Of a stretch of 64,000 bases of DNA, positions 56,313 to 64,000 are shown piece after piece. The notes beneath the pieces are model-generated. The model was not told where the DNA came from. It was given only the letters and a program-made list of their open reading frames with translations, and made no database searches. Both the position numbers and the translations under genes were made by a program. The stretch is from assembly GCF_001310815.1 (NCBI RefSeq), contig NZ_BAZK01000002.1:22443-86442 (forward strand), given 5' to 3'. This stretch comes from Pseudovibrio denitrificans JCM 12308 (GTDB taxonomy: Bacteria; Pseudomonadota; Alphaproteobacteria; Rhizobiales; Stappiaceae). Position 1 is the first letter of the stretch. The number at the start of each line of letters is the position of its first letter.

Positions 56313-57844
56313 ATGTCTTTATTTGAGTATAAGGGAAATGATGCTCGGCAGCTTATGTCCGATGCTTTGGATTTGATGCTTTATAGCTATCATGGGTTGG
56401 ATGATGCGCTTGGGAGTGCGTATCAGGCCAATGGCTTTTCGCTGGCAACGCTGGTTGGAACCCTTTGGGGCACTGAAGATCAGGCAGGCTTGCTGAGCGG
56501 GGAGAGTGAGCAAGCTGCACGTGACCGGATTGAGGAGAAGGGGTGGACGGTCCTTTCTGCTGAAGACCTTGGTTACGAGGGTGCTCTCGTTGATCACAAT
56601 GGGACGTTTCAGGGTGAGACGTTCAAGTTCAAGGATGCGCAGGCAGACGTGCTGGCCAAGTATGATGAGCATGGCAATGTTACTCAGGTGGCCTTGGCGT
56701 TTCGTGGAACGACGGGAACTCTGGACAATATCGTTACTGACACCATTGGGGACGTGATCGACTATCTTGAGTTCTTTAAGGATGAGCCGCATTACGTGGA
56801 AGAGGCGTTTGGTGGGCTGCTTGCTGCGCTTAAAGACCTCATGGTGGGGCATGGTCTGGATGGTAGTGACCTGATCGTCACCGGGCATTCTCTGGGTGGT
56901 GGTGCTGTTGCCAACATGGCAGAGCGCAGCAACGACTGGCTGGATGGGTTTTTCGTGAATGCCAATTACATGGCGTTCGCCAGCCACTATGCGCCGGAGG
57001 ATGGTGCTGCGGTGTTGAGCAGCGGAGCTGAGCTCTTCAGTTTTGATCTGGAGAATGATCCGGTACCATCGACGATTTCTTCCGATGGTCTGGATCTGAC
57101 CGGCAATGACACAGACTATGGCTACGACACCAGCAATATCGTCATCTTCAATGATTGGTATGATACGCCGCTGTTCTGGGATGGTGGTGGTTTGCTCAAC
57201 CTGCCAAGCTGGTCAGCGCATTTGCCGTTCAACTACAGCACGGCGTTTAACGCCATAAACGCCTCTGAGTTTTACAGCGAGATGAACCGAGACAGTGTGG
57301 TGATCATCTCCGGGCTTTCCGATCAGAAACGCGATGATACGTGGGTTGAGGATATTCAGATCCCGCTAGATCCGACCGGACACCATGGGCAGGATGCCTA
57401 TATTCTTGGGTCAACTTCCAACGATTTGTTGCGCGGCAACGATGGTGATGATGCGCTGGAAGCTTTGCCGGGAATGATCATCTGCGCGGCGAAGATGGGA
57501 ACGATCGGTTGCTGGGTGGTGCTGGTGATGATGTTCTGGAAGGCGGGGACGGTAATGACGTCCTCCATGATGGAGCTGGCCGTGACTTCCTTGTTGGGGG
57601 GGATGGTGCAGATATATTCTGCTTTGCGGATGATGGCGTGAAGGATGTGATTGACGACTTCAAGGTTGGCGAAGATACCATCGATCTTTCAGCAGCTGGG
57701 GTAAGTTCGTTCTCACAGCTCGATATCGACGAAAGCCTGCTCGGTGGCTGGATCACGATCTCCTACGGCAATGATGTGCTGGAGGTGGATACAGGGTGGT
57801 TGTTCACCTACAGCCTGAGTGCTGAAGACTTCGTGTTTGCCTGA
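56313..57844 (+). CDS. Family I.3 lipase with RTX repeats, one frameshift
   Basis: About 510 residues after repair. ATG 56313 follows GGGAGGG and gives MSLFEYKGNDARQLMSDALDLMLYSYHGLDDALGSAYQANGF, matching type-I-secreted lipases of Pseudomonas and Serratia. The catalytic serine is in VTGHSLGGGAVA. After LSDQKRDDTWVEDIQIPLD come calcium-binding nonapeptide repeats (GNDGDDALEGFAGNDHL, GGAGDDVLEGGDGNDVL) that run across a break near 57462, restored by adding one G. The last residues DFVFA fit a type I secretion signal. Extracellular; no ABC exporter genes are nearby. Shorter than the ~613-residue type members. Confidence 0.88.
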
Positions 57845-57883
57845 TCAACAACAGGCTTCTCTCGCTGATTGGGCGAGGGAAGC

Positions 57884-58261
57884 CTAACTCACAGTCGCAG
57901 AGGCTCTTGTTTGAGCCCGATAGGCCCGTTCGTTCTTCAGTAACTGAGGAGCGTTGAGGGTGCTGATGGGGACGGATTTGTCCTTCGGGATGTCATCGGT
58001 CACCTGCAATGAGAGATAGCGAAGGCAGCATACACGTAGGAAGCTGGTGAAGTTGCTGAGGTCATGTCCGGCTTCAATGGACTCGTTGTGCAAACGGGTC
58101 AGCAACTGGCCGACAGACATGTCATCTCGCCGGGCGATTTCTTCCAGAATGGTCCAGAAGTAGGTTTCAAGCCGCACGCTTGTGACCATGCGGTCAATGC
58201 GAAGGGAGCGTGTGGTGCTCTCCCATAGGTCAGAATCTGCCTTGATGAACAGCTCGCACAT
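57884..58261 (-). CDS. Ribbon-helix-helix domain protein
   Basis: A 125-residue protein. Residues about 25-80 (MVTSVRLETYFWTILEEIARRDDMSVGQLLTRLHNESIEAGHDLSNFTSFLRVCCLRYLS) match the same RHH_4 ribbon-helix-helix family as the small gene at 24.3 kb, with additional N- and C-terminal tails. Presumed DNA-binding; no neighbouring antitoxin or toxin gene is evident. It sits 31 bp from the DJ-1/PfpI gene on the same strand and may be co-transcribed. Confidence 0.8.
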   Translation of the reverse strand: MCELFIKADSDLWESTTRSLRIDRMVTSVRLETYFWTILEEIARRDDMSVGQLLTRLHNESIEAGHDLSNFTSFLRVCCLRYLSLQVTDDIPKDKSVPISTLNAPQLLKNERAYRAQTRASATVS

Positions 58262-58291
58262 GGTCCCCTCCGCCTTATCTCGTGCTATGCC

Positions 58292-58875
58292 TCAAGCATA
58301 GGCAGGCTGGTTGAGCAGGGCAAGGAACTGCTTGAGCCATGCTGGGTGAGCTGGCCATGCAGGGGCTGTCACCAGATTGCCGTCTGTGACAGCATCTGCC
58401 ACATCGATATCGGCAAACTTGCCGCCGGACATGGTGACCTCAGGTGCGCAGGCTGGGTAAGCGGAGCAAGTTCTGCCTTCCAGAACGCCAGCCGCAGACA
58501 GAAGCTGTGCGCCATGGCAGATGGCGGCGACGGGTTTGTTTTCAGCGAAGAAGTGGCGGACCATGTCCAGTACTGCCGGGTTCAGGCGCAGGTATTCAGG
58601 TGCACGGCCGCCTGGAATGACGAGTGCGTCATAGTCTGCTGGATTGATGTCGCTGAAGGTGGCGTTGAGAGTGAAGTTGTGACCGCGTTTTTCGGTGTAG
58701 GTCTGGTCACCTTCAAAATCATGGATGGATGTTGCGACGGTGTCACCGGCGTTTTTATCCGGGCAAACGGCGTGAACATCATGACCAACGGCGCCTAGTG
58801 TTTGAAATGGCACCATGGTTTCGTAATCCTCGGTGAAGTCACCGGTGATCATAAGAACTTTCTTTGCGGACATGT
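58292..58875 (-). CDS. DJ-1/PfpI-family protein
   Basis: A 194-residue protein from ATG 58875 ([38 protein letters not shown]). The family core is [69 protein letters not shown], with the nucleophile Cys in AICHGAQ and the conserved Glu in GDFTEDYE. Members act as glyoxalases/deglycases, chaperones or cysteine peptidases; which applies is not clear. Single gene or in a pair with the downstream RHH gene. Confidence 0.9.
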
Positions 58876-58971
58876 TTCCCTCCCAGATGTCGCTGTGAGG
58901 GAAACTTAGCAAGGGATGGGACTGAGCGGGTAATAACGTATTACTACATAGCCCAGTCACATCTTGAGGTC

Positions 58972-59876
58972 TTAGTCGACTTCGTTGGTGGAGAGTGAAA
59001 TCCAGCGCTTCAACTCTGGCAGATCAGAGCCTGCAGCGGTGCGGTCATTTTCCTGCAAGGTGGATGTACCGAACTGGAAGAATGCGCCAAAGCGGAATTC
59101 ATGGACGACTGGTTCATCGGACTCATCCCCTTTGATCTGGAAGTCATGACCGTTGTAGGATGCGCTGAGGCCAACTGGCAGAGCAGTGAAGTTCTGCTTG
59201 AACTCGGCACCCCAGCTGAAGATGTTGACTTCTCCGTCACGTGCATCGCCCGGGTTTGGACGGTTGTAACGGTCACCATTGACGTAAGACAGAGAGCCGG
59301 TCAGCTTGGTGTTTGGCGTGAAGTAGTAGCTTGCACCACCGCGTGCGAATAGGCCATTGTCGATGGTTTCGTACTGATCATCGTCGCCATCAAGGAAGCC
59401 AGCCTGACTAAACAGGGTGATGTCCTGAATGTAGTACTGACCTTCAAGACCGATGAACTGGAAGGTCTTGTTGGAGTCGTCGTCGCCACCGTCAACAGTT
59501 GCGCCGCCACCTGCGAAGACGCCAAACAGGCCTTGCTGCGGGTCTTTGTAGGAGAAATGAACAGCACCCAGACCGTCGCGCAGGGTGTTGTCGCCGTCTT
59601 TGGCGTCGAACTGATAAAATTCGATATCACCGTCTACCTGCAGGCTGAAATGCTGGAAGAATGGGATGGCGTAGGAACCGTAAAACCCGAGGTTTCTGGC
59701 TGGTGATCTTTGGTGTCAACCTGATCAGCCTCAAGATATGTGCGGCCAACGTTGACGCCGACGAAGCCGCCAGCCTGCAGCTCTGTTGGTGCTGAGGTCT
59801 GTGGCGCGGCTTCCTGCGCACTGAGGGGATGTGCGGCGAGGGCAAGTGGCAAAGCTACGAGATACAAATGACGCAT
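58972..59876 (-). CDS. Outer-membrane beta-barrel (porin-like) protein, one frameshift
   Basis: About 301 residues after repair. The N-terminus is a signal peptide ([21 protein letters not shown]), followed by [20 protein letters not shown]. The frame breaks in the AAAA run at 59682-59685 (minus-strand TTTT); with one more base it continues [28 protein letters not shown], then amphipathic strands ([64 protein letters not shown]) and a barrel-like end ([12 protein letters not shown]). Stop at 58972-58974. About ten strands; function unknown, possibly a small passive channel. Confidence 0.75.
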
Positions 59877-60225
59877 GGTTCTATTATTCTTGATGGGGGT
59901 ATCCTTAGGGAATGTCTAACTTAGCAGAAATCCTTACCTCGGCAATTTGAGGGTAATAAACTATTAGTTATCGTTACGGAGTGTTGCCAATTTGCACGGT
60001 GGGTTCAGGCGCCATTATTTTCATTGTTTCATAGGCTTGATGTGATTTTGGTCGATAATCTCTGATTTTCTGTCTGTGTATGAAAGTTACTGTCTAGGTA
60101 GTCTTCTTGTGTTCTTTGCAACCTATGCGGAGCGGGTGATTTAGTTCAAAGGTCGCTGATTTCTTCTACGGTTTGCACTCTGCGTTGACTTTAAGGTGCT
60201 TGGTACATCTTGGAGTAGATCAGAC
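59877..60225. other. Divergent region, no gene seen
   Basis: 349 bp between the porin-like and glutamine-synthetase-like genes, transcribed away from each other. AT-rich on the porin side. GGAG at 60212 precedes the ATG at 60226. No repeat or RNA candidate. Confidence 0.4.
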
Positions 60226-61632
60226 ATGACGCAGTTTTCTCAGATGCAGTCTGCCTCAAAAGACGCGCTGGCCAAGCAGATCGGGCAGCTGAAGCAGCGG
60301 GGTGTGCATTCGGTTATCACGCAGGTGCCGGATATGAATGGACTGCTTCGCTGTCGGCTTCAGCCGCTGGATGGTCTGGAAAAGGGGTGCTCCACTAACT
60401 CCTCGCTCTATCTCATCCCTCATGGTGATGGACAGCCAGCGGGGGAGTTGATCTACGAGTCTCCGCATGTCTGGTATCACACCGGCTTTGGCAATCTGCA
60501 CAGTCTGGCGGACAGCAATACGTTGTTCCAGTTGGGCTGGCGGCCTGGGATCAGTGAGGTCTTGCTCAACTGCTTTAACCGGGATGGGACGCGCTTTGTG
60601 TTGGATGTGCGTCGGCCTCTTGAGATGCTGGAGGAGCGGCTTGCTGAGATGCGGCTGACCATGAAGGTTGGTCTGGAGTTTGAACTTGGGATTTTCCATT
60701 TTGACCGGGCGCTGGTGGAGGCTGGAGAACATCACAAGCTGAAGCCATTCGGGCATTCCTTGCAATATGATTCCGTAAATCGTGATCCTGACTACATGGA
60801 CCTGATGGACGATTTCCGGGAGCGGATGGAAGGGCTTGGGATTGGTGTGTCTTCCATGGAGAGTGAGATTGGCTGGGGGATGTATGAGGTTGCACTTGAA
60901 CCTGCGACTCCGTTGCAAGCCGCTGATAATGCAGTGCGGGCGCGGCATCACCTGAAGGAGCTGTGCCGGGAACGGGGGCTGATTGCCACCTTCATGGCGC
61001 GCTATCAGCCGATGGGGCAGGATTCAGCCAATGGCACCCACGTGCATGTGAGCCTCTACGATGAGATGGGGCACAACATTTTTTATGATAAGGACGCTGC
61101 GTTGAGTGAGCAGGGCCGGTATTTTGTGGCGGGCCTTCTGGCGCAGATGAAGGCGTCGCATCTGGCGTTTCGGCCAACGATCAACTCCTACCGGCGGCTT
61201 TCACGGTTTACGGGATGTCCAGAAGAGGTGTGTTGGGGGGAGGAGCACCGGGTGAGTGCGGTGCGGGTGATCTCCAGCCCTGATCCTCAGGCGATCCGGT
61301 TGGAGCATCGGTGCTCAGGTGCTGATACGCATCCCTACATCATTCTGGCACTGATTGGTGCCGCTGGGCTGGATGGTCTTCAGCAGCGGGAGGAACCGCC
61401 AGCGATGCTGATTGGAGATCCGGGCAAGGATGAGGATCTTGTGAAACTGCCGCGCTCTTTGGAGGAGTCGCTTGAGCTCTTCCGGGAAAGCGAGTTTGTG
61501 CAGCAAGCGCTTGGGGTAGCTTTGGCAGATCAATATGCGCGGAGCCGGGAGAATGAGCTGAAGGCGTTCCGGGCGTGGATTGAGAAGGACATCACCAGTT
61601 TTGAGTTCCTGCGATATTTCGAAGGTGTTTGA
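60226..61632 (+). CDS. Glutamine-synthetase-like enzyme (possible gamma-glutamylpolyamine synthetase)
   Basis: A 468-residue member of the glutamine synthetase superfamily. ATG 60226 gives MTQFSQMQSASKDALAKQIGQLKQRGVHSVITQVPDMNGLLRCRL, the PuuA/GlnA-like beta-grasp start. The catalytic (beta/alpha) domain shows KVGLEFELGIF (metal Glu), SEIGWGMYEVALEPATPLQAADNA, ATFMARYQPMGQDSANGTHVHVSL (ATP/metal region) and NSYRRLSRFTGCPEEVCWGEEHRVSAVRV (substrate Arg). It is not the main GlnA: length and details fit enzymes linking glutamate to polyamines or other amines. Followed by a terminator shared with pdxJ; no puu genes nearby. Confidence 0.85.
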   Translation: MTQFSQMQSASKDALAKQIGQLKQRGVHSVITQVPDMNGLLRCRLQPLDGLEKGCSTNSSLYLIPHGDGQPAGELIYESPHVWYHTGFGNLHSLADSNTLFQLGWRPGISEVLLNCFNRDGTRFVLDVRRPLEMLEERLAEMRLTMKVGLEFELGIFHFDRALVEAGEHHKLKPFGHSLQYDSVNRDPDYMDLMDDFRERMEGLGIGVSSMESEIGWGMYEVALEPATPLQAADNAVRARHHLKELCRERGLIATFMARYQPMGQDSANGTHVHVSLYDEMGHNIFYDKDAALSEQGRYFVAGLLAQMKASHLAFRPTINSYRRLSRFTGCPEEVCWGEEHRVSAVRVISSPDPQAIRLEHRCSGADTHPYIILALIGAAGLDGLQQREEPPAMLIGDPGKDEDLVKLPRSLEESLELFRESEFVQQALGVALADQYARSRENELKAFRAWIEKDITSFEFLRYFEGV

Positions 61633-61649
61633 AGCTGTGCCCAGGCACT

Positions 61650-61682
61650 AAAAAAGCCTGCGGTGCGGGGCACAGCAGGCTT
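61650..61682. terminator. Terminator between the GS-like gene and pdxJ
   Basis: AAGCCTGC (61654-61661) pairs with GCAGGCTT (61675-61682); the A run on the left is T on the minus strand, so it mainly ends pdxJ. Confidence 0.82.
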
Positions 61683-61703
61683 CCTTTGAAACTTGATAGG
61701 CTC

Positions 61704-62461
61704 TTATAGCTCGACTGGCTCTCCAAGCGCTTTGCGGAAACGGCGGACGCTTTGGGTGAAGCCGTGTTCCAGAGCATCGGCGGTGAAGCCGTGGCCGATG
61801 GAAACCTCTGAGATGTAAGGTACGCGCTCGATCAGGCTGGCAGGTTTTCAACGGTGAGGTCGTGGCCTGCGTTGACCATGAGGCCAGCAGCTTTTGCAGC
61901 TTCTGCTGTTGCGACCACTTTCTCCAGCTCAACCTTTTCAGCTTCTTTGTCAGAATGGCACGCGCCGTAAGGGCCGGTGTAGATCTCGATCCGCTCTGCA
62001 CCTGCTTCAGCTGCGAGCGGTGGCTGGCTTGGCTCTGGGTCGACGAAGAGCGATGTGCGTACGCCCCAGGACTTTGCCTGAGCGATCACGTCTTTCAGAA
62101 GATCCATGTTCTCAGAAAAGTCCCAGCCATGGTCTGAGGTCTGCTGGGATGGATCGTCCGGTACGAACAGAACCTGTGTTGGGCGGACTTCTTTCACCAG
62201 TTCCATGAAGCGCTCATCCGGATAGCCTTCGAGGCACAGCTCCTTGCCGTGCAGTTCCTCGCGCAGCATCTTGGAGATGTCTTCAACATCCGTGCGGCGG
62301 ATGTGGCGCTCGTCCGGGCGTGGGTGCACGGTGATGCCTTTGGCTCCTGCGTTGAGGGCGAGGGCTGCCAGATGCGTCACGCTTGGCCACGGAACGTCGC
62401 GGCGATTTCGCAGAACAGCTACAGCGTTTACGTTGACGGATAAGCGACTTGGCGTCTTCAT
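61704..62461 (-). CDS. pdxJ: Pyridoxine 5'-phosphate synthase, one frameshift
   Basis: PdxJ makes pyridoxine 5'-phosphate from 1-deoxyxylulose 5-phosphate and 3-amino-2-oxopropyl phosphate, in vitamin B6 synthesis. RLSVNVNAVAVLRNRR, AGAKGITVHPRPDERHIRRTDV, ELCLEGYPDERFMELV, TQVLFVPDDPSQQTSDHGWD and ERIEIYTGPYGACHS are the family segments. As given the frame stops at LTVENLPA; adding one C in the GG of 61835-61836 continues ALIERVPYISEVSIGHGFTADALEHGF to a stop at 61704, the normal PdxJ C-terminus. About 252 residues. Probably intact in the organism. Confidence 0.9.
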
Positions 62462-62500
62462 GGGGGCTACTCTTTATTGAGTTTGTATTTTAAAATAAAA

Positions 62501-62531
62501 CGGCGTCTTCACAGACTTGCAAAAGACGCCG
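62501..62531 (-). terminator. Terminator of ilvH
   Basis: CGGCGTCTT (62501-62509) pairs with AAGACGCCG (62523-62531), followed on the minus strand by TTTTATTTT. It ends the ilvIH unit. Confidence 0.8.
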
Positions 62532-62566
62532 CTTAATATCAATAGGACAAAATTGTCCTCTAACTG

Positions 62567-63160
62567 TTAAATTTCGTCGTGAAGATCTTTGAGACCCTGA
62601 CCACCACGTGCAAGTGCGGCAACACCCGTACGCGAAACCTCTACGAGGCCCAGTGGAGTGAGGATTTCAATGAACTGATCGATTTTATTTGTACGGCCAG
62701 TGATCTCGAAAACGAAGTGATCAATGGTTGCGTCAATAACAGTTGCCTTGAATGCTTCTGACAGGCGCAGTGCTTCCAGACGCTTTTCACCTTCACCGCG
62801 CACCTTAATCAGGGCCAGCTCGCGCTCAAGCGGCTTTTCCTGATTGGAGTTCTTTGCAGCCACTGTCAGGTCGCGGACGATGTGAACCGGTACGAGGCGG
62901 TCCAGCTGGTGGCGGATCTGCTCAATTACCTGCGGAGTACCGGTGGTGACGATGGTGATGCGGGACACGTGCTTTTCGTGTTCTGTTTCAGACACGCTGA
63001 GGCTGTCAATGTTGTAGCCACGGCCAGAAAACAGGCCGATCACGCGGGCAAGAACACCCGGCTCGTTATCTACAATGATTGATAGAGTATGTGTTTCCAA
63101 AACATCGCTGGTCTCAGCTAGGAAGTAAGCTGATAGTGCGTCAGTTTTTTGTGCGTTCAT
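62567..63160 (-). CDS. ilvH: Acetolactate synthase small (regulatory) subunit
   Basis: A 197-residue regulatory subunit that stimulates the large subunit and gives feedback inhibition by valine. The N-terminal ACT domain is ETHTLSIIVDNEPGVLARVIGLFSGRGYNIDSLSVSETEHEKHVSRITIVTTG (about residues 22-75), followed by a second ACT-like region (ELALIKVRGEGEKRLEAL...TVIDATIDHFVFEITG). The N-terminal ~20 residues are extra. It lies 22 bp after the large-subunit stop, in an ilvIH operon. Confidence 0.95.
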   Translation of the reverse strand: MNAQKTDALSAYFLAETSDVLETHTLSIIVDNEPGVLARVIGLFSGRGYNIDSLSVSETEHEKHVSRITIVTTGTPQVIEQIRHQLDRLVPVHIVRDLTVAAKNSNQEKPLERELALIKVRGEGEKRLEALRLSEAFKATVIDATIDHFVFEITGRTNKIDQFIEILTPLGLVEVSRTGVAALARGGQGLKDLHDEI

Positions 63161-63181
63161 AATGAATCTCCCAGCTTTATC

Positions 63182-64000
63182 CTATACCAATGACTTGCCT
63201 GCGGTGTCGATGGCATTTGCGACGGCTTCATCAGTTGCTTCGTCCGGCAACAACATTTCGTTGTGGGCTTTGCCTGACGGGATCATCGGGAAGCAGTTGG
63301 TCAGCTGAGCGACGCAGCAATCGAAGAGGACTGGTTCAGGAGATTCAATCATTTCCTGAATAGCATCATCCAGTTCACCCGGCTTGGTCACGCGGATGCC
63401 TTTTGCACCATACGCTTCTGCCAGTTTTACAAAGTCAGGCAGACTGTCGGTGTAGGAGTGGGAGAGGCGGTTGCCATGCAGCAGCTGCTGCCACTGACGA
63501 ACCATTCCCATGTAAGAGTTGTTCAGGATGAACGTTTTTGGTGCGAGACCGTGCTGAACGGCGGTCGACATTTCCTGAATGTTCATCAGGATGGAGGCAT
63601 CTCCTGCAACGTTGATGCACAGTGCGCCCGGATGAGCGACCTGAGCACCGATGGCTGCTGGCAGGCCGTAGCCCATGGTGCCAAAGCCGCCTGAAGTCAG
63701 CCAATGGTTTGGAGATTCAAAGCCCAGGTACTGAGCAGCCCACATCTGATGCTGCCCAACCTCGGTTGAGATGTAAACGTCTTTGCGGCCTTTGATGGCT
63801 TCGTTCAGGCGCTGCAAAGCGTACTGAGGCATGATGACGTCATCGCTGTGGCGATAGGACAGACAATCTCGGGCACGCCATTTGGCAATCTGCGTCTGCC
63901 ATCCCTTCAGCTCTGGCTGGGAATGGAAGCTGGACGCACGCCAGATGCGAACCATGTCTTCCAGAACGTGAGCAACATCGCCAACAATTGGCAGATCAAC
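63182..64000 (-). CDS. ilvI: Acetolactate synthase large subunit, C-terminal part
   Basis: The 3' 273 codons of the catalytic subunit; the 5' part is beyond the window edge. VDLPIVGDVAHVLEDMVRIW leads into PQYALQRLNEAIKGRKDVYISTEVGQHQMWAAQYLGF, then the TPP-binding GDASILMNIQEMSTAVQHG...NNSYMGMVRQWQQLLHGNRLSHSY (the GD...NN motif), and LAEAYGAKGIRVTKPGELDDAIQEM. It makes acetolactate or acetohydroxybutyrate, the first committed step of branched-chain amino acid synthesis. ilvI or ilvB is a naming choice only. Confidence 0.95.
   Translation of the reverse strand, partial: VDLPIVGDVAHVLEDMVRIWRASSFHSQPELKGWQTQIAKWRARDCLSYRHSDDVIMPQYALQRLNEAIKGRKDVYISTEVGQHQMWAAQYLGFESPNHWLTSGGFGTMGYGLPAAIGAQVAHPGALCINVAGDASILMNIQEMSTAVQHGLAPKTFILNNSYMGMVRQWQQLLHGNRLSHSYTDSLPDFVKLAEAYGAKGIRVTKPGELDDAIQEMIESPEPVLFDCCVAQLTNCFPMIPSGKAHNEMLLPDEATDEAVANAIDTAGKSLV

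Overview
The window looks like a chromosomal segment of an alphaproteobacterium, most likely a Hyphomicrobiales/Stappiaceae-type marine organism (the genus is inference; Pseudovibrio would fit). The evidence is a two-piece, circularly permuted tmRNA gene, an alpha-type SspB with its DUF4169 and ribbon-helix-helix neighbours, an hflK-hflC-DUF2065-degP-serB-miaA block, ilvC/ilvH/ilvI genes, and an array of hairpins with CCTCCTCCC loops typical of alphaproteobacterial CcsR/cuckoo/alpha-r14 small RNAs. No prophage, insertion sequence, CRISPR array, plasmid gene, tRNA or rRNA was seen.

Layout. 0-12 kb: a SRPBCC/ArsR pair with a visible operator, a lipoprotein, a GT87-like membrane glycosyltransferase, ligA, an unknown coiled-coil protein, a DUF4142 protein, a UvrD helicase, a cation/proton antiporter and prmA. 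12.1-12.4 kb: five SD-complementary hairpins read on the minus strand. 12.6-24.3 kb: Xaa-Pro aminopeptidase, azlCD with an AraC regulator, a ClC chloride channel, a FAD-linked D-lactate dehydrogenase-like enzyme and a very large AsmA protein. 24.3-36.7 kb: housekeeping core with sspB next to ssrA, thyA, kdsB, a degenerate histidine phosphatase, folA, a PhyH-like protein, ElaA, hflKC, a DegP protease, serB and miaA. 36.7-62.5 kb: mixed accessory and biosynthetic genes: leuA with a leucine-rich leader peptide, PhzF, a GNAT-Nudix fusion, two large Sel1-repeat secreted proteins around an alkylsulfatase, two tandem SET-type sugar-efflux transporters, ilvC with a TetR gene, two YeeE/YedE sulfur transporters, a family I.3 lipase, DJ-1/PfpI, an outer-membrane protein, a glutamine-synthetase-like enzyme and pdxJ. 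62.5-64 kb: ilvH and the 3' part of the acetolactate synthase large subunit.

A strong technical signal runs through the window. Eleven genes are broken by one frameshift each, and every break is repaired by adding back one base, nearly always in a short run of the same base. The set includes folA, kdsB, pdxJ and sspB, which a free-living bacterium would normally need or keep. I read these mostly as homopolymer under-calling in the assembly, not gene decay, and annotate the genes across the breaks.

The best candidates for real biology beyond routine annotation are the five-hairpin anti-Shine-Dalgarno array after prmA, the same-strand adjacency of ssrA and sspB, the leuA leader peptide, and a histidine-phosphatase-fold protein translationally coupled to kdsB that has lost its second catalytic histidine. 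I found no convincing wholly new multi-gene system.
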